Part shown: positions 54,839 through 64,000 of the stretch, piece by piece
Layout: each line of letters begins with the position of its first letter
Position numbering within the stretch: the first letter of the stretch is position 1
NCBI GenBank assembly: GCA_028823485.1
Contig: JAPKBG010000002.1
Span: 1 to 64,000, forward strand
DNA from: Methylophilaceae bacterium
GTDB lineage: Bacteria; Pseudomonadota; Gammaproteobacteria; Burkholderiales; Methylophilaceae
Direction: 5' to 3'
Length of the DNA: 64,000 nucleotides
Translations under genes and position numbers: made by a program
The notes under the pieces: model-generated
What the model saw: the letters and a program-made list of their open reading frames with translations, nothing else
Told to the model about the DNA's origin: nothing
Databases searched by the model: none

Positions 54839-55639
54839 ATGAAAACAATCTCACTGATTATTATTGGATTTTGGATTGTCGCTGTTTTGCTAGGACGTGT
54901 CTTAGGTTTGTACGGTAACGAAGTTGATTTAAACAGCGTATTGGCTAACCCAAGTATCACCCACTGGTTTGGCGCTGATGACTTAGGCCGCGATATTTTG
55001 GCGCGTATCTTACGTGGTGTGGAGGTGTCATTTATTGTAGCAGTCGTCGTTACGGCTGTCACTATGCTAGTTGGTGTCACTGTCGGTTTATTAGCAGGCT
55101 TTTACGGTGGCAAACTGGATAAAATTCTCATGCAAATCACCGATATCTTTTTAGCTTTCCCTGGTATCTTACTTGCTATTGCCTTTGCCGCCGTATTAGG
55201 CCCCGGCATAATTAACCTCATGTTTGCGCTTTGTTTAACTGGTTGGGTGGGTTATGCACGGTTGACGCGGGGACAAACCTTAAGCTTACGCAATCGCCAA
55301 CATGTTCTGGCATCAGAATCGCTAGGCGCAACACCGTTGCGCATGATGTGGCGGCATATCTTGCCGTTATTGCTTTCAGTCTTAATTGTCGAAGCGACTT
55401 ATAGCTTGGCGAGTATTATGATTGCCGAAGCCAGCCTGTCATTTTTAGGGCTGGGCATTCAGGCGCCAAATGCCTCGTGGGGCGGGATGCTACGGGATGC
55501 GGTGCGTTATATGTTGGTTGCACCGCATTATGTGTTGCTGGTTGGGGCGAGTTTGATGAGTCTAATACTCGCAATAAACCTAGGAGGGGACTACCTCCGT
55601 GATAAACTAGACATTGCTTCATACATAAACGAAAAATAA
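54839..55639 (+). CDS. dppC: Peptide ABC transporter permease (DppC/OppC type)
   Basis: This 266-residue permease is the partner of DppB. It has the conserved WFGADDLGRDILARILRG at about 40-57 and a C-terminal EAA loop, SLGATPLRMMWRHILP. SFLGLGIQAPNASWGGML follows. ATG 54839 is one base after the dppB stop, so translation is surely coupled. A longer open frame starting at 54806 would overlap dppB and is not preferred. The missing ATPase must be supplied from elsewhere in the genome. Confidence 0.92.
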   Translation: MKTISLIIIGFWIVAVLLGRVLGLYGNEVDLNSVLANPSITHWFGADDLGRDILARILRGVEVSFIVAVVVTAVTMLVGVTVGLLAGFYGGKLDKILMQITDIFLAFPGILLAIAFAAVLGPGIINLMFALCLTGWVGYARLTRGQTLSLRNRQHVLASESLGATPLRMMWRHILPLLLSVLIVEATYSLASIMIAEASLSFLGLGIQAPNASWGGMLRDAVRYMLVAPHYVLLVGASLMSLILAINLGGDYLRDKLDIASYINEK

Positions 55640-55763
55640 CGTTGTTGTTCCGACTTACCGTACTAAAGTAATGTCTGCGTCGAAACGCCTAGTTATTTCC
55701 TATTGATGAATAAAACCGCACACTAAACATTTCAATTTTATATATTTCAGTACAGGACTTCCT

Positions 55764-56939
55764 TTGACACAACCTATCATCACTTGGCAAGAAGACAAGA
55801 AAACCCAAGAAGCGATTTGGCAATCTGCTGCCGATAATCGACCACCTAAAAAAATCCAAGTGATTGCCGATACGCTTAAGGCCGATGCGGCTTATAAGTT
55901 GGTCTGCGAAGGGACCGCTTTATTGTGGCGTGGCGACTTTCAAAATGCGAAGCATATGGCACAAGCTATTTCACGCCGCATTGATAACCGCTACTTAAAA
56001 CCAAAAGCACGACACAAACGCAATAAAGAGCAAAAAACAGGTGCGCCAATTAGTTCAAAAGACCAGTTCCATCTGTATCGCAAAAGCCAAATTGAACGCG
56101 CGCGCACCTTGGGTATGTTGTTGGTTGAATTAACAGGCGATTATCAATTACCATATAACCGCGCCCCTGATATTACCGCCGCCTGCGAACATGCTTACGG
56201 CAAAAGCGAAAATAATGGCACACGCTTAGTGTCACTACGCGAGGTTCTCGGTTTAATCGGTGCTTATGAGTGGCATAAAAAAGGGGTAGAGATTCCACAA
56301 CTAGGTGCGAGCATTACCCCAAGCTACGGTGTGTATTCACCTGTGCGTGGTGAGTATCTAGAGCTAATCAATACTGCACCTATCGAGAATGTCGATGTAG
56401 CATTTGATATTGGTACAGGCACTGGCGTCATCGCGGCCATTTTAGCCAAACGTGGTGTAAAAAAAATCATTGCCACTGAGCTGGCCTCACGTGCACTTGT
56501 TTGCGCCAAACATAATATTCAAAAACTAGGCTATACCGAACAAGTCAAAATTGTTGGTGCAGACTTATTCCCACCAACCGATGCAGGTCTAGCTGATTTA
56601 ATCGTCTGCAACCCACCTTGGTTACCAGCTAAAGCCAATAGTGCGATTGAGCAAGCGGTATACGATCCAGATAGCCAAATGCTCAAAGGCTTCTTAGCTG
56701 GCGTGAAAAGCTATCTAGCTGTTAACGGTGAAGCTTGGTTAATTCTTTCAGATTTTGCAGAACATCTTGAGTTGCGTAGTGCAGAAGAATTGCAGCAATG
56801 GATAACGGAAGCAGGCTTAAGTGTTGTTGAAAAGTTGGATATTGAACCTAAACACGGTAAAGCCAGCGATACGTCTGATCCGTTACATAAAGCGCGTTCT
56901 AAAGAGGTGACTTCGCTTTATCGTTTAACGGTGGTTTAG
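55764..56939 (+). CDS. Class I SAM-dependent methyltransferase
   Basis: The protein is 391 residues, with an N-terminal ~200-residue region of unknown fold (KPKARHKRNKEQ is strongly basic). A Rossmann methyltransferase domain then has motif I VAFDIGTGTGVIAAILAKRG and catalytic NPPW in LIVCNPPWLP. NPPW/Y points to modification of N atoms, as in HemK-like, RlmF-like or adenine-N6 enzymes. The basic part suggests RNA or ribosome binding. The start is TTG 55764 with AGGA 6 bp upstream. The substrate is not known. Confidence 0.85.
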   Translation: MTQPIITWQEDKKTQEAIWQSAADNRPPKKIQVIADTLKADAAYKLVCEGTALLWRGDFQNAKHMAQAISRRIDNRYLKPKARHKRNKEQKTGAPISSKDQFHLYRKSQIERARTLGMLLVELTGDYQLPYNRAPDITAACEHAYGKSENNGTRLVSLREVLGLIGAYEWHKKGVEIPQLGASITPSYGVYSPVRGEYLELINTAPIENVDVAFDIGTGTGVIAAILAKRGVKKIIATELASRALVCAKHNIQKLGYTEQVKIVGADLFPPTDAGLADLIVCNPPWLPAKANSAIEQAVYDPDSQMLKGFLAGVKSYLAVNGEAWLILSDFAEHLELRSAEELQQWITEAGLSVVEKLDIEPKHGKASDTSDPLHKARSKEVTSLYRLTVV

Positions 56940-56987
56940 CTTTGTGACGGCAAGTCAAACTCAAAAGGTAGTCACACAGATAAAAAA

Positions 56988-57361
56988 ATGTGGCGTGGTA
57001 AGGACAAAGAGGAGTTTGAGGCATCTTTTGTTAAAGGGTGCGAGTTGTATCAAAAGCTATTAATGATATAAAGATTGATGATTTTGCAAAAAAAATTATA
57101 ACGTTTAGAGATAAATATTCTGCACATTTAGAAATGACTCCATTAGGTGAGGAGCCTGCCCCATTTCTTATAAGTGAGCTTAATATTACTTACAATGATA
57201 TCTTTGAATTTTTAGATAAGTATAAAGAGTCTGTTTTTGAATTGGCTCGGATTCTAACTGGTAATGTCCATGATGTAGATGGGTTTAGCTTAATACATAA
57301 AGATAGCGGTGAAGATATGTGGTGTATTCTTTCTGGGGTTGAAGGGAGGGAGTTTGAATAG
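56988..57361 (+). pseudogene. Probable frameshifted HEPN/AbiU2-like remnant
   Basis: The first 27 codons (MWRGKDKEEFEASFVKGCEL and following) end at a stop just after 57060. A second, shifted frame runs to 57361, starting as INDIKIDDFAKKIITFRDKY and continuing SAHLEM. Removing one frame break would join ELYQKL to INDIKID. RDKYSAH fits the R(x4-6)H motif of HEPN toxins and AbiU2-like proteins. The alternative GTG at 57038 gives a 107-residue short protein. Base composition is AT-rich and unlike the neighbours, consistent with an acquired and decayed gene. Identification is tentative. Confidence 0.4.
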
Positions 57362-57453
57362 GGTTCTTCTAGTCGCACTTCACTTGCTTTAATCTATGGA
57401 AATCACCCCATCGAACCTGTGCTACACTAAAAATTCTGACGAAAGGAGACAAT

Positions 57454-57876
57454 ATGGAAAGATATCGTATGAAAACAGACGCTTTTACTAGTGGGTTATT
57501 GATGTGGGTTGAGAGGTTGGGACTTTTATTAGTCACTGGTGCGACTTTCGTCTCACTGTCACATGAATTAATGCGTATTTGGGCAACGGGTACCGTCGGC
57601 TTAGGTGACTTGCTACAACTGTTTTTATACCTAGAAGTCTTCTCCATGATTAACAGTTATTTCGGTTCAGGTAAGATTCCAATGCGTTACCCGATTTATA
57701 TTGCGATGGTGGCGCTAGCGCGGTATTTGTTGCTGGATTTAAAGGAGCTGACTGATCAGCATATGCTTTCAATCGCATTCTCTATTCTGATTCTGGCTTT
57801 AGCCGTACTCGTTATGCGTTTTGGCCACACTAAGTTCCCTTATGGGGATGTGCCATACGGTGATAAGCACGAATAA
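57454..57876 (+). CDS. psiE: PsiE family membrane protein
   Basis: This 140-residue protein has four hydrophobic helices. The segments LLQLFLYLEVFSMINSYFGS and PMRYPIYIAMVALARYLLLD match the phosphate-starvation-inducible PsiE family. Its exact function is unknown. The start has an excellent ribosome-binding site (GAAAGGAGACAAT-ATG). No Pho box was recognised upstream, so phosphate control is not shown here. Confidence 0.85.
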   Translation: MERYRMKTDAFTSGLLMWVERLGLLLVTGATFVSLSHELMRIWATGTVGLGDLLQLFLYLEVFSMINSYFGSGKIPMRYPIYIAMVALARYLLLDLKELTDQHMLSIAFSILILALAVLVMRFGHTKFPYGDVPYGDKHE

Positions 57877-57930
57877 GTAACCGCTCAATCATCGTATTTA
57901 GTTTCATTTTATTAAAACCGTCAGGCAATA

Positions 57931-57955
57931 TCAGGTGCATGTTCTATGCACCTGA
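57931..57955. repeat. Perfect 10-bp hairpin between psiE and nagZ
   Basis: TCAGGTGCAT and ATGCACCTGA enclose GTTCT in the 147-bp gap between the psiE stop and the nagZ start. The stem is perfect, but no T-run follows on either strand. It may be a weak terminator for psiE or an operator/leader hairpin for nagZ. Confidence 0.7.
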
Positions 57956-58023
57956 TTAATCTGCTTAGTGTTAGCAGAATCAGTTAAAATCCAAATCTAA
58001 TGCTCACAATCAGGAGTTACAGT

Positions 58024-59061
58024 ATGTCTTTAGGACCTGTCATGTTGGATGTGGTTGGCACAACGCTAACTGCCGATGACATTCGCCGTTTACAACACCC
58101 ATCAGTGGGTGGCGTTATTTTATTTGCACGTAATTTTGAGAGTTGCGAACAGTTGAAAACGCTCACCACGAGCATTCACAAAGTGCGACAACCACCATTG
58201 TTAATTGCTGTTGATCACGAAGGTGGTCGCGTACAACGGTTTAGAGGCGGCTTTACCAAGATTCCGCCAATGCGTGAGTTCGGTAAGGTTTGGGATAACG
58301 ATCGTAAAAAAGCTAAAGAACTGGCGGCTGAGGCAGGTTTTGTATTGGCCGCTGAGTTACGCGCGCATGGCGTTGATTTTAGTTTTACGCCTATCTTAGA
58401 TATGGATTATGGTGATAGTTTGGTGATTGGCGATCGTGCTTTTCACCTAGACCCACGTGCGATTAATGAGTTGGCTTTTAACCTCATGCAAGGTTTAAAA
58501 AAAGGCGGCATGGCAGCGGTGGGTAAGCATTTTCCTGGACATGGTTTTGTGACAGCGGATTCACATGTCAGCATTCCAGTGGATGAGCGTGAGTTTGATC
58601 AAATTGCACAAAATGATATGCAACCATTCAGGCAAATGATTGATGAGGGTATTCCTGCGATTATGCCTGCGCATGTGATTTATCCTAAAGTCGATGACAA
58701 GCCTGCTGGCTTTTCACCCAAGTGGTTACAAAAAGTCTTACGCGAGCGTTTGGGCTTTAACGGCGTGATTTTTAGCGATGACTTGAGCATGGAAGGCGCG
58801 ACGGTTGGCGGCGATGTGACGACGCGTAGCTTGGCTGCATTGAATGCGGGTTGCGATATGATTTTGTTATGCAATCAACCTGAAATGGCGGATGAACTTT
58901 TAGAAAATTTAGAGTGGAAAATGTCTGCGCAAAGCATTGCTAGATTAGCGCGGATGCATGGACATCAGCCGCATGATGATGTTGCACAGCCTGCTTTTAA
59001 GGATGTTGCGAAACGTGTGGCGATGGTTGGCCAGCCAGTAGAGGGCGACTTGTTCGCTTAA
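58024..59061 (+). CDS. nagZ: Beta-N-acetylhexosaminidase (cytosolic muropeptide recycling)
   Basis: This 345-residue GH3 enzyme removes GlcNAc from 1,6-anhydro-muropeptides. Hallmarks are KHFPGHG with the catalytic His/Asp loop (GHGFVTADSHV), the nucleophile Asp in FSDDLSMEGA, and LIAVDHEGGRVQRF. ATG 58024 follows AGGAG at 58012-58016; an in-frame ATG at 58000 precedes that site and is unlikely. It has no signal peptide, as expected. It fits the murein theme of the transporter operon about 2.4 kb upstream, although it is not in that operon. Confidence 0.95.
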   Translation: MSLGPVMLDVVGTTLTADDIRRLQHPSVGGVILFARNFESCEQLKTLTTSIHKVRQPPLLIAVDHEGGRVQRFRGGFTKIPPMREFGKVWDNDRKKAKELAAEAGFVLAAELRAHGVDFSFTPILDMDYGDSLVIGDRAFHLDPRAINELAFNLMQGLKKGGMAAVGKHFPGHGFVTADSHVSIPVDEREFDQIAQNDMQPFRQMIDEGIPAIMPAHVIYPKVDDKPAGFSPKWLQKVLRERLGFNGVIFSDDLSMEGATVGGDVTTRSLAALNAGCDMILLCNQPEMADELLENLEWKMSAQSIARLARMHGHQPHDDVAQPAFKDVAKRVAMVGQPVEGDLFA

Positions 59062-59177
59062 TGTCTCTGTACTTAAGCGTGTTTAATGAAAAATTCACAA
59101 TTTGTTACTTGAAACTTTTAGCGATTGCCGCTATCTTAGTAATTAATACTTCTCAGTAATTTTAAAGGATTTTTGCA

Positions 59178-59870
59178 ATGGCAGATAATATTGAAGTTCT
59201 AGGTCGCGAGGCCAGTGTCGCTTCACCAACGAATAAAGTGCTGCGTAATACTTACGCATTGCTTGGTATGACCATGATTCCAACCGTGCTTGGCGCGATG
59301 CTTGGGATTAGTATTAATTTTTCATTCTTATTTGCAGCGAGCCCTATTGTTGCTTTTATCGGCATCATGGCGGTTGTTTTCGGTATGAGCTGGTTGGTGG
59401 CTAAAAATGCGAACAATGCAGCAGGTATTTGGTTGCTGTTTGGCTTCACATTTATCATGGGTATGTTGTTAGGCCCAATTTTACAAGTTGCTCTAGGCTT
59501 AAGTAATGGCGCACAACTCATTGGCTTAGCCGCTGGTGGTACAGCCGCCTCTTTCTTAACGTTGTCAGCTGTTGCAAGCAACTCGAAGCGTGACTTTAGT
59601 TTCTTAGGCAAGTTTATTACGATTGGTTTTGTGTTGATTGTGTTAGCGATTCTTGCTAACTTCTTCTTCCAAATTCCAGCATTGTCACTGACCATTTCAG
59701 CAGGCGTTGTTTTATTAATGTCAGCTTACATTTTGTATGAAATCAATCAAATCGTACGTGGTGGCCAAACGAATTATGTGATGGCAACATTAAGCATCTA
59801 TATTAGCTTGCATAATATGTTCAGCCATTTATTGCATTTGTTAATGGCATTAATGGGTGGGAATGATTAG
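59178..59870 (+). CDS. Bax inhibitor-1 / YccA family membrane protein
   Basis: This 230-residue protein has seven helices of the BI-1 type (TMBIM). It contains RNTYALLGMTMIPTVLGAML at the start, IWLLFGFTFIMGMLLGPILQ in the middle, and ends in the YEINQIVRGG and IYISLHNMFSHLLHLLMA segment. E. coli YccA modulates FtsH. Other members form Ca2+-leak channels. Here the role is by family only. It is single-gene, with a shared terminator after it. Confidence 0.9.
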   Translation: MADNIEVLGREASVASPTNKVLRNTYALLGMTMIPTVLGAMLGISINFSFLFAASPIVAFIGIMAVVFGMSWLVAKNANNAAGIWLLFGFTFIMGMLLGPILQVALGLSNGAQLIGLAAGGTAASFLTLSAVASNSKRDFSFLGKFITIGFVLIVLAILANFFFQIPALSLTISAGVVLLMSAYILYEINQIVRGGQTNYVMATLSIYISLHNMFSHLLHLLMALMGGND

Positions 59871-59890
59871 TTCTTTCTAATTATTCTTCA

Positions 59891-59925
59891 CAATAAAAAA
59901 CCCGATCTGGCGGGTTTTTTATTGT
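59891..59925. terminator. Bidirectional intrinsic terminator between yccA-like and tadA
   Basis: ACAATAAAAAACCCG and CGGGTTTTTTATTGT form a near-perfect 15-bp stem around a short loop, with A- and T-runs on both sides. It serves the two convergent genes. Confidence 0.9.
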
Positions 59926-59938
59926 CTATGAGTTTTGT

Positions 59939-61334
<1,396 letters not shown>

Positions 61335-61471
61335 GTTTTTAATACTTAAATTTAATTAAAAGATACATTGCTCAAAATAACTGAATGAGTTTAGCAAAAT
61401 TATCCGCTATCCATTCACTTTTATTAAGCATAATATAATCAAATTTATTAAACTATATTGAAAGGTTTCAC

Positions 61472-62188
61472 ATGATTAATTTTAGAAAATCAGAAGAGCG
61501 TGGTCATGTAGACCATAGATGGCTCAATGCGCGCCATTCTTTTTCGTTTGCTGAATATCATGATCCAGCTCATATGCAGTACTCCGTTTTGCGGGTCATT
61601 AACGAAGATGTGATTGCGGCTGGTCGTGGTTTTAGCGAACATTCACATCGTAATATGGAGATTGTGACCTATATTTTATCTGGCGCATTACGTCATCAAG
61701 ATAGTATGGGTAATGGTTCCGTGATTGGCGTGGGTGATGTGCGGCGCATGACTGCTGGCACTGGTGTGCGGCATAGTGAGTTTAATGCCTCTAGCGAATC
61801 GCCTGTGCATTTATTGCAAATTTGGATCATGCCAGCAGAAAGTAATTTAACGCCTAGCTATGAAGAAAAACATTTTTCTGTAGAACAAAAAACCAATCAA
61901 TGGTGTCGAATTGTGGCACCCAATGAACAGCAAGGCGCTATTAAAATTCATCAAGATGTGACGATTGATGCGGCTCATTTAGCGGCGGGAAAGGGTTTGG
62001 TTATTGTGCTCAAGGAAAATAGGTGTGCTTATTTGCAAGTAGCAAAAGGTGAGGTTTTGTTTGATGGAAAAGCACTGTCAGCCGGTGATGCTGCCATGGT
62101 CGATGCTGGGTATCATCAACTTACTGCGCAACAAGCAGCCGAGTTAATTCTTTTTGATTTGCCTGTAGTGGAGACGGGCAATCAGTAA
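61472..62188 (+). CDS. Pirin family protein
   Basis: This 238-residue bicupin of the pirin family opens with DHRWLNARHSFSFAEYHDPA and the metal-binding FSEHSHRNMEIVTYILSGAL. The second cupin (about 150-230) is degenerate. The closest E. coli relative is YhaK. Pirins can act as quercetinases or redox sensors, and the activity here is not known. It is the first gene of the divergent pirin-yceI-OYE set under the LysR gene. Confidence 0.93.
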   Translation: MINFRKSEERGHVDHRWLNARHSFSFAEYHDPAHMQYSVLRVINEDVIAAGRGFSEHSHRNMEIVTYILSGALRHQDSMGNGSVIGVGDVRRMTAGTGVRHSEFNASSESPVHLLQIWIMPAESNLTPSYEEKHFSVEQKTNQWCRIVAPNEQQGAIKIHQDVTIDAAHLAAGKGLVIVLKENRCAYLQVAKGEVLFDGKALSAGDAAMVDAGYHQLTAQQAAELILFDLPVVETGNQ

Positions 62189-62217
62189 TGTTTGTCATGT
62201 AAATTAAAGGAGTAAAA

Positions 62218-62793
62218 ATGAAAAAGTTATTTTTAGCGTTGGGCTTAGTGGCCTTTACAAGCTTGGCTTCGGCTGAGGTGGAGCAATACACTATTGATAG
62301 TAAGCATAGTTTTGCAAATTTCAGTGTCCGCCATGTGGTGGCTAAAACATCGGGTAGTTTTAGTGATGTGACTGGCATGATTAAAATCGATCATGATAAT
62401 CTAGCCAATTCCAGTGTACATGCCACCATAAAAGTAGCGAGTGTGAATACAAACTTGGCTAAACGAGATGAGCATATACAAAAACCTGAATATTTGGATG
62501 CGCTGAACTTTGGTGAAATCACCTTTGTGAGTAAAAAAATTGTAGCGAAGTCAGCGACACAAGGCTTGATGACAGGTGACTTTACAATGCATGGTGTGAC
62601 AAAAACAATCATCATCCCTTTTGAAATCTTAGGTTTTGGTGCTGACCCATGGGGAGGGAAACGTTCTGGTTTTGAAGCAGCGACAGTGATTAAAGCGTCT
62701 GATTATGGGTTTGCTTGGATGAAAAAAGCCAATGCGCCAGTTGGGGATGATATTGAGGTTACCTTATTAATTGAAGGCATTAAAGCGAAATAA
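62218..62793 (+). CDS. YceI family periplasmic protein
   Basis: This 191-residue secreted lipocalin-like protein has a signal peptide (LFLALGLVAFTSLASAEV). The YceI core reads YTIDSKHSFANFSVRHVVAK and continues with KRDEHIQKPEYLDALNFGEI and FTMHGVTKTIIIPFE. The family binds polyisoprenoid or quinone-like molecules. It lies 29 bp after pirin and 16 bp before the old-yellow-enzyme gene, so it is probably in the same transcript. Confidence 0.93.
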   Translation: MKKLFLALGLVAFTSLASAEVEQYTIDSKHSFANFSVRHVVAKTSGSFSDVTGMIKIDHDNLANSSVHATIKVASVNTNLAKRDEHIQKPEYLDALNFGEITFVSKKIVAKSATQGLMTGDFTMHGVTKTIIIPFEILGFGADPWGGKRSGFEAATVIKASDYGFAWMKKANAPVGDDIEVTLLIEGIKAK

Positions 62794-62809
62794 CATAAAG
62801 GGGTTGGCA

Positions 62810-63877
62810 ATGGATTTATTTTCAGCAGGAAAGCTCGGCAGTATTGCACTAACTAATAGAGTGGTGATGGCGCCATTGACACGTAATCGCGCAGGTGAGG
62901 CCGGCATACCACAAGACATGAATGCCACTTATTATGCACAACGGGCAAGTGCAGGTTTGATTGTGACGGAGGCGACACCAATTTCAGCAATGGCGCACGG
63001 TTATCCTGCACTGCCTGGCATTTATACCGATGCGCAAATCGCTGGCTGGAAAAAAGTGACTGATGCCGTGCATGCTAAAGGAGGCAAGGTCGTGATTCAA
63101 TTATGGCATGTTGGCCGTATTTCACATCCTAGTTTATTGCCTGATAGTACTTTGCCTGTTGCCCCATCTTCGATTAAACCTGCCGGACAAGCTTTTACCT
63201 ATGAAGGCTTGCAAGATTATGTAGAGCCACGTGCCTTGGGTGCTGATGAGCTACCTGTAATTGTGCAAGATTACGTGCATGCTGCGAAGTCTGCTATCGC
63301 AGCTGGTTTTGATGGTGTGGAAATTCATGCTGCGAATGGTTATCTACTTGATCAGTTTTTACGTAATGGTAGTAATCAACGAGCCGATGCTTATGGTGGT
63401 AGCTTCGAGAATCGTGCGCGCTTATTAATGGAAGTGACGCAGGCAGTGGTTGATACCATTGGCTTAAATCGGACGGGTGTTCGTCTATCGCCTGTTAATC
63501 CATTTAATGATATGAATGACAGCGACCCACAAGCTCTGTTTAATTATGTCGCGACTGAGTTGAATCAATTTGATTTGGCTTATTTGCATGTGGTTGAAGG
63601 CGGCATACACGGCCGTGGTGAAGCTGGTCCGTTTGATTTTAATACCTTTAGGAAGTTATTTAAGGGTGCTTATATGGCTAATTTGTCTTATGATAAAGCC
63701 CGTGGCAATGCTGCCATTGCATGCGGACATGCGGATTTTGTCGCCTATGGCGTCCCCTTTATTGCCAACCCAGATTTGGTAGCACGTTTTAAAGCAGATG
63801 CGCCGCTGAATGAAGCTGATAGCAATACGTTTTATGGCGGTAGTGAACAAGGCTATACGGACTATCCATTTTTATAA
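62810..63877 (+). CDS. nemA: Old yellow enzyme-type NADH:flavin oxidoreductase / N-ethylmaleimide reductase
   Basis: This 355-residue FMN TIM barrel reduces activated alkenes, nitrate esters and quinone-like compounds. Hallmarks are NRVVMAPLTRNRAG at the N-terminus, VIQLWHVGRISHPSLLP and FDGVEIHAANGYLLDQFLRN with the substrate His/Asn. GSFENRARLLMEV and FVAYGVPFIANPDL follow. I selected ATG 62810; an in-frame extension upstream overlaps yceI and lacks reason. It is close to NemA, but the exact substrate is not known. Confidence 0.9.
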   Translation: MDLFSAGKLGSIALTNRVVMAPLTRNRAGEAGIPQDMNATYYAQRASAGLIVTEATPISAMAHGYPALPGIYTDAQIAGWKKVTDAVHAKGGKVVIQLWHVGRISHPSLLPDSTLPVAPSSIKPAGQAFTYEGLQDYVEPRALGADELPVIVQDYVHAAKSAIAAGFDGVEIHAANGYLLDQFLRNGSNQRADAYGGSFENRARLLMEVTQAVVDTIGLNRTGVRLSPVNPFNDMNDSDPQALFNYVATELNQFDLAYLHVVEGGIHGRGEAGPFDFNTFRKLFKGAYMANLSYDKARGNAAIACGHADFVAYGVPFIANPDLVARFKADAPLNEADSNTFYGGSEQGYTDYPFL

Positions 63878-63918
63878 AATTATATTATTTGCAACATAGA
63901 TTACATTGGAATAAACAC

Positions 63919-64000
63919 ATGAAAAAACCAGCAACAACACAAGCACCTGTTCACGACATCATTGCTAACCGTTGGAGCCCTAGAGCTTATGATGCGAGTA
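63919..64000 (+). CDS. Nitroreductase-family protein, 5' end only
   Basis: The last 82 bases encode MKKPATTQAPVHDIIANRWS then PRAYDAS and run off the window. RWSPRAYD is the family start (FMN-binding Arg/Ser) of nitroreductase-type enzymes. The gap to the old-yellow-enzyme gene is 41 bp, so it is probably in the same operon. The rest of the gene is not visible. Confidence 0.75.
   Translation, partial: MKKPATTQAPVHDIIANRWSPRAYDAS

Overview
The window reads as the chromosome of a Gram-negative, low-to-moderate GC proteobacterium, most likely a betaproteobacterium close to the Methylophilaceae (Methylotenera-like). This rests on protein flavour and gene order (lolCD/exbBD/msbA/lpxK/kdsB, sucCD-nadE-glnB, dapD-dapE-prmB, trpS-scpAB-rluB), on outer-membrane and lipid A genes, and on a roughly 400-residue TrpS. 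No diagnostic methylotrophy gene lies in the window, so the family assignment is inference. No rRNA, tRNA, CRISPR array, insertion sequence or prophage was recognised. Nearly all of the DNA is housekeeping and tightly packed, with many 1-20 bp overlaps. Layout: 1-340 holds a 14-bp tandem repeat and a broken pilT 5' end. 341-5484 (minus) carries pyrB with a probably non-catalytic pyrC', ruvX, yqgE, and ribE-ribB whose RibA half is degenerate. 5584-12738 (plus) is an envelope cluster: a LolCD-type lipoprotein exporter, a collapsed comEC, ExbB/ExbD, MsbA, LpxK, a Trm112-like protein and KdsB. 12746-17710 (minus) is an apparent sucC-sucD-ankyrin-nadE-glnB operon. 17854-23271 mixes a membrane c-type cytochrome, serB, a DUF455 ferritin-like protein, secreted proteins of unknown role, a sorbosone-dehydrogenase-like beta-propeller, a flavocytochrome c sulfide dehydrogenase fragment and a small ankyrin protein. 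23325-31542 (minus) holds purL, feoAB behind a perfect Fur-box-like palindrome, and yciB-yciI-bolA-ppiC. 31726-37691 (plus) runs rnm-like PHP, yciO-like, an M50 protease, trpS, scpA, scpB and rluB. 37694-43543 (minus) has the lysine/diaminopimelate group (dapD, an ArsC/YffB-like gene, dapE) with prmB, an M48 lipoprotein peptidase and xseA. 43623-59870 is mostly plus: dsbB, a broken FkbM methyltransferase (minus), cysM, the ydbH-ynbE-ydbL envelope lipid-transport set, a PolB-type exonuclease, rlmD, doxX (minus), a peptide-transporter operon with an embedded L,D-transpeptidase and no ATPase gene, a methyltransferase, a HEPN-like remnant, psiE, nagZ and a Bax-inhibitor-type gene. 59939-64000 holds tadA and a LysR regulator (minus), divergent from pirin, yceI, an old-yellow-enzyme gene and the start of a nitroreductase-like gene. 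The most notable signal is gene decay inside otherwise conserved gene order. The pilT and comEC loci, both tied to DNA uptake through type IV pili, survive only as short fragments. comEC keeps its N- and C-terminal codons but lacks everything between. An FkbM methyltransferase, the C-terminus of a flavocytochrome c sulfide dehydrogenase and a HEPN-like gene are also broken. This points to a streamlining genome that has probably lost natural transformation, at least at these loci. The second notable item is the operon of an SBP lipoprotein, a YkuD transpeptidase without a signal peptide, and DppB/DppC-type permeases with no ATPase nearby; nagZ lies about 2.4 kb further on. This suggests handling of murein peptides, but that is inference.
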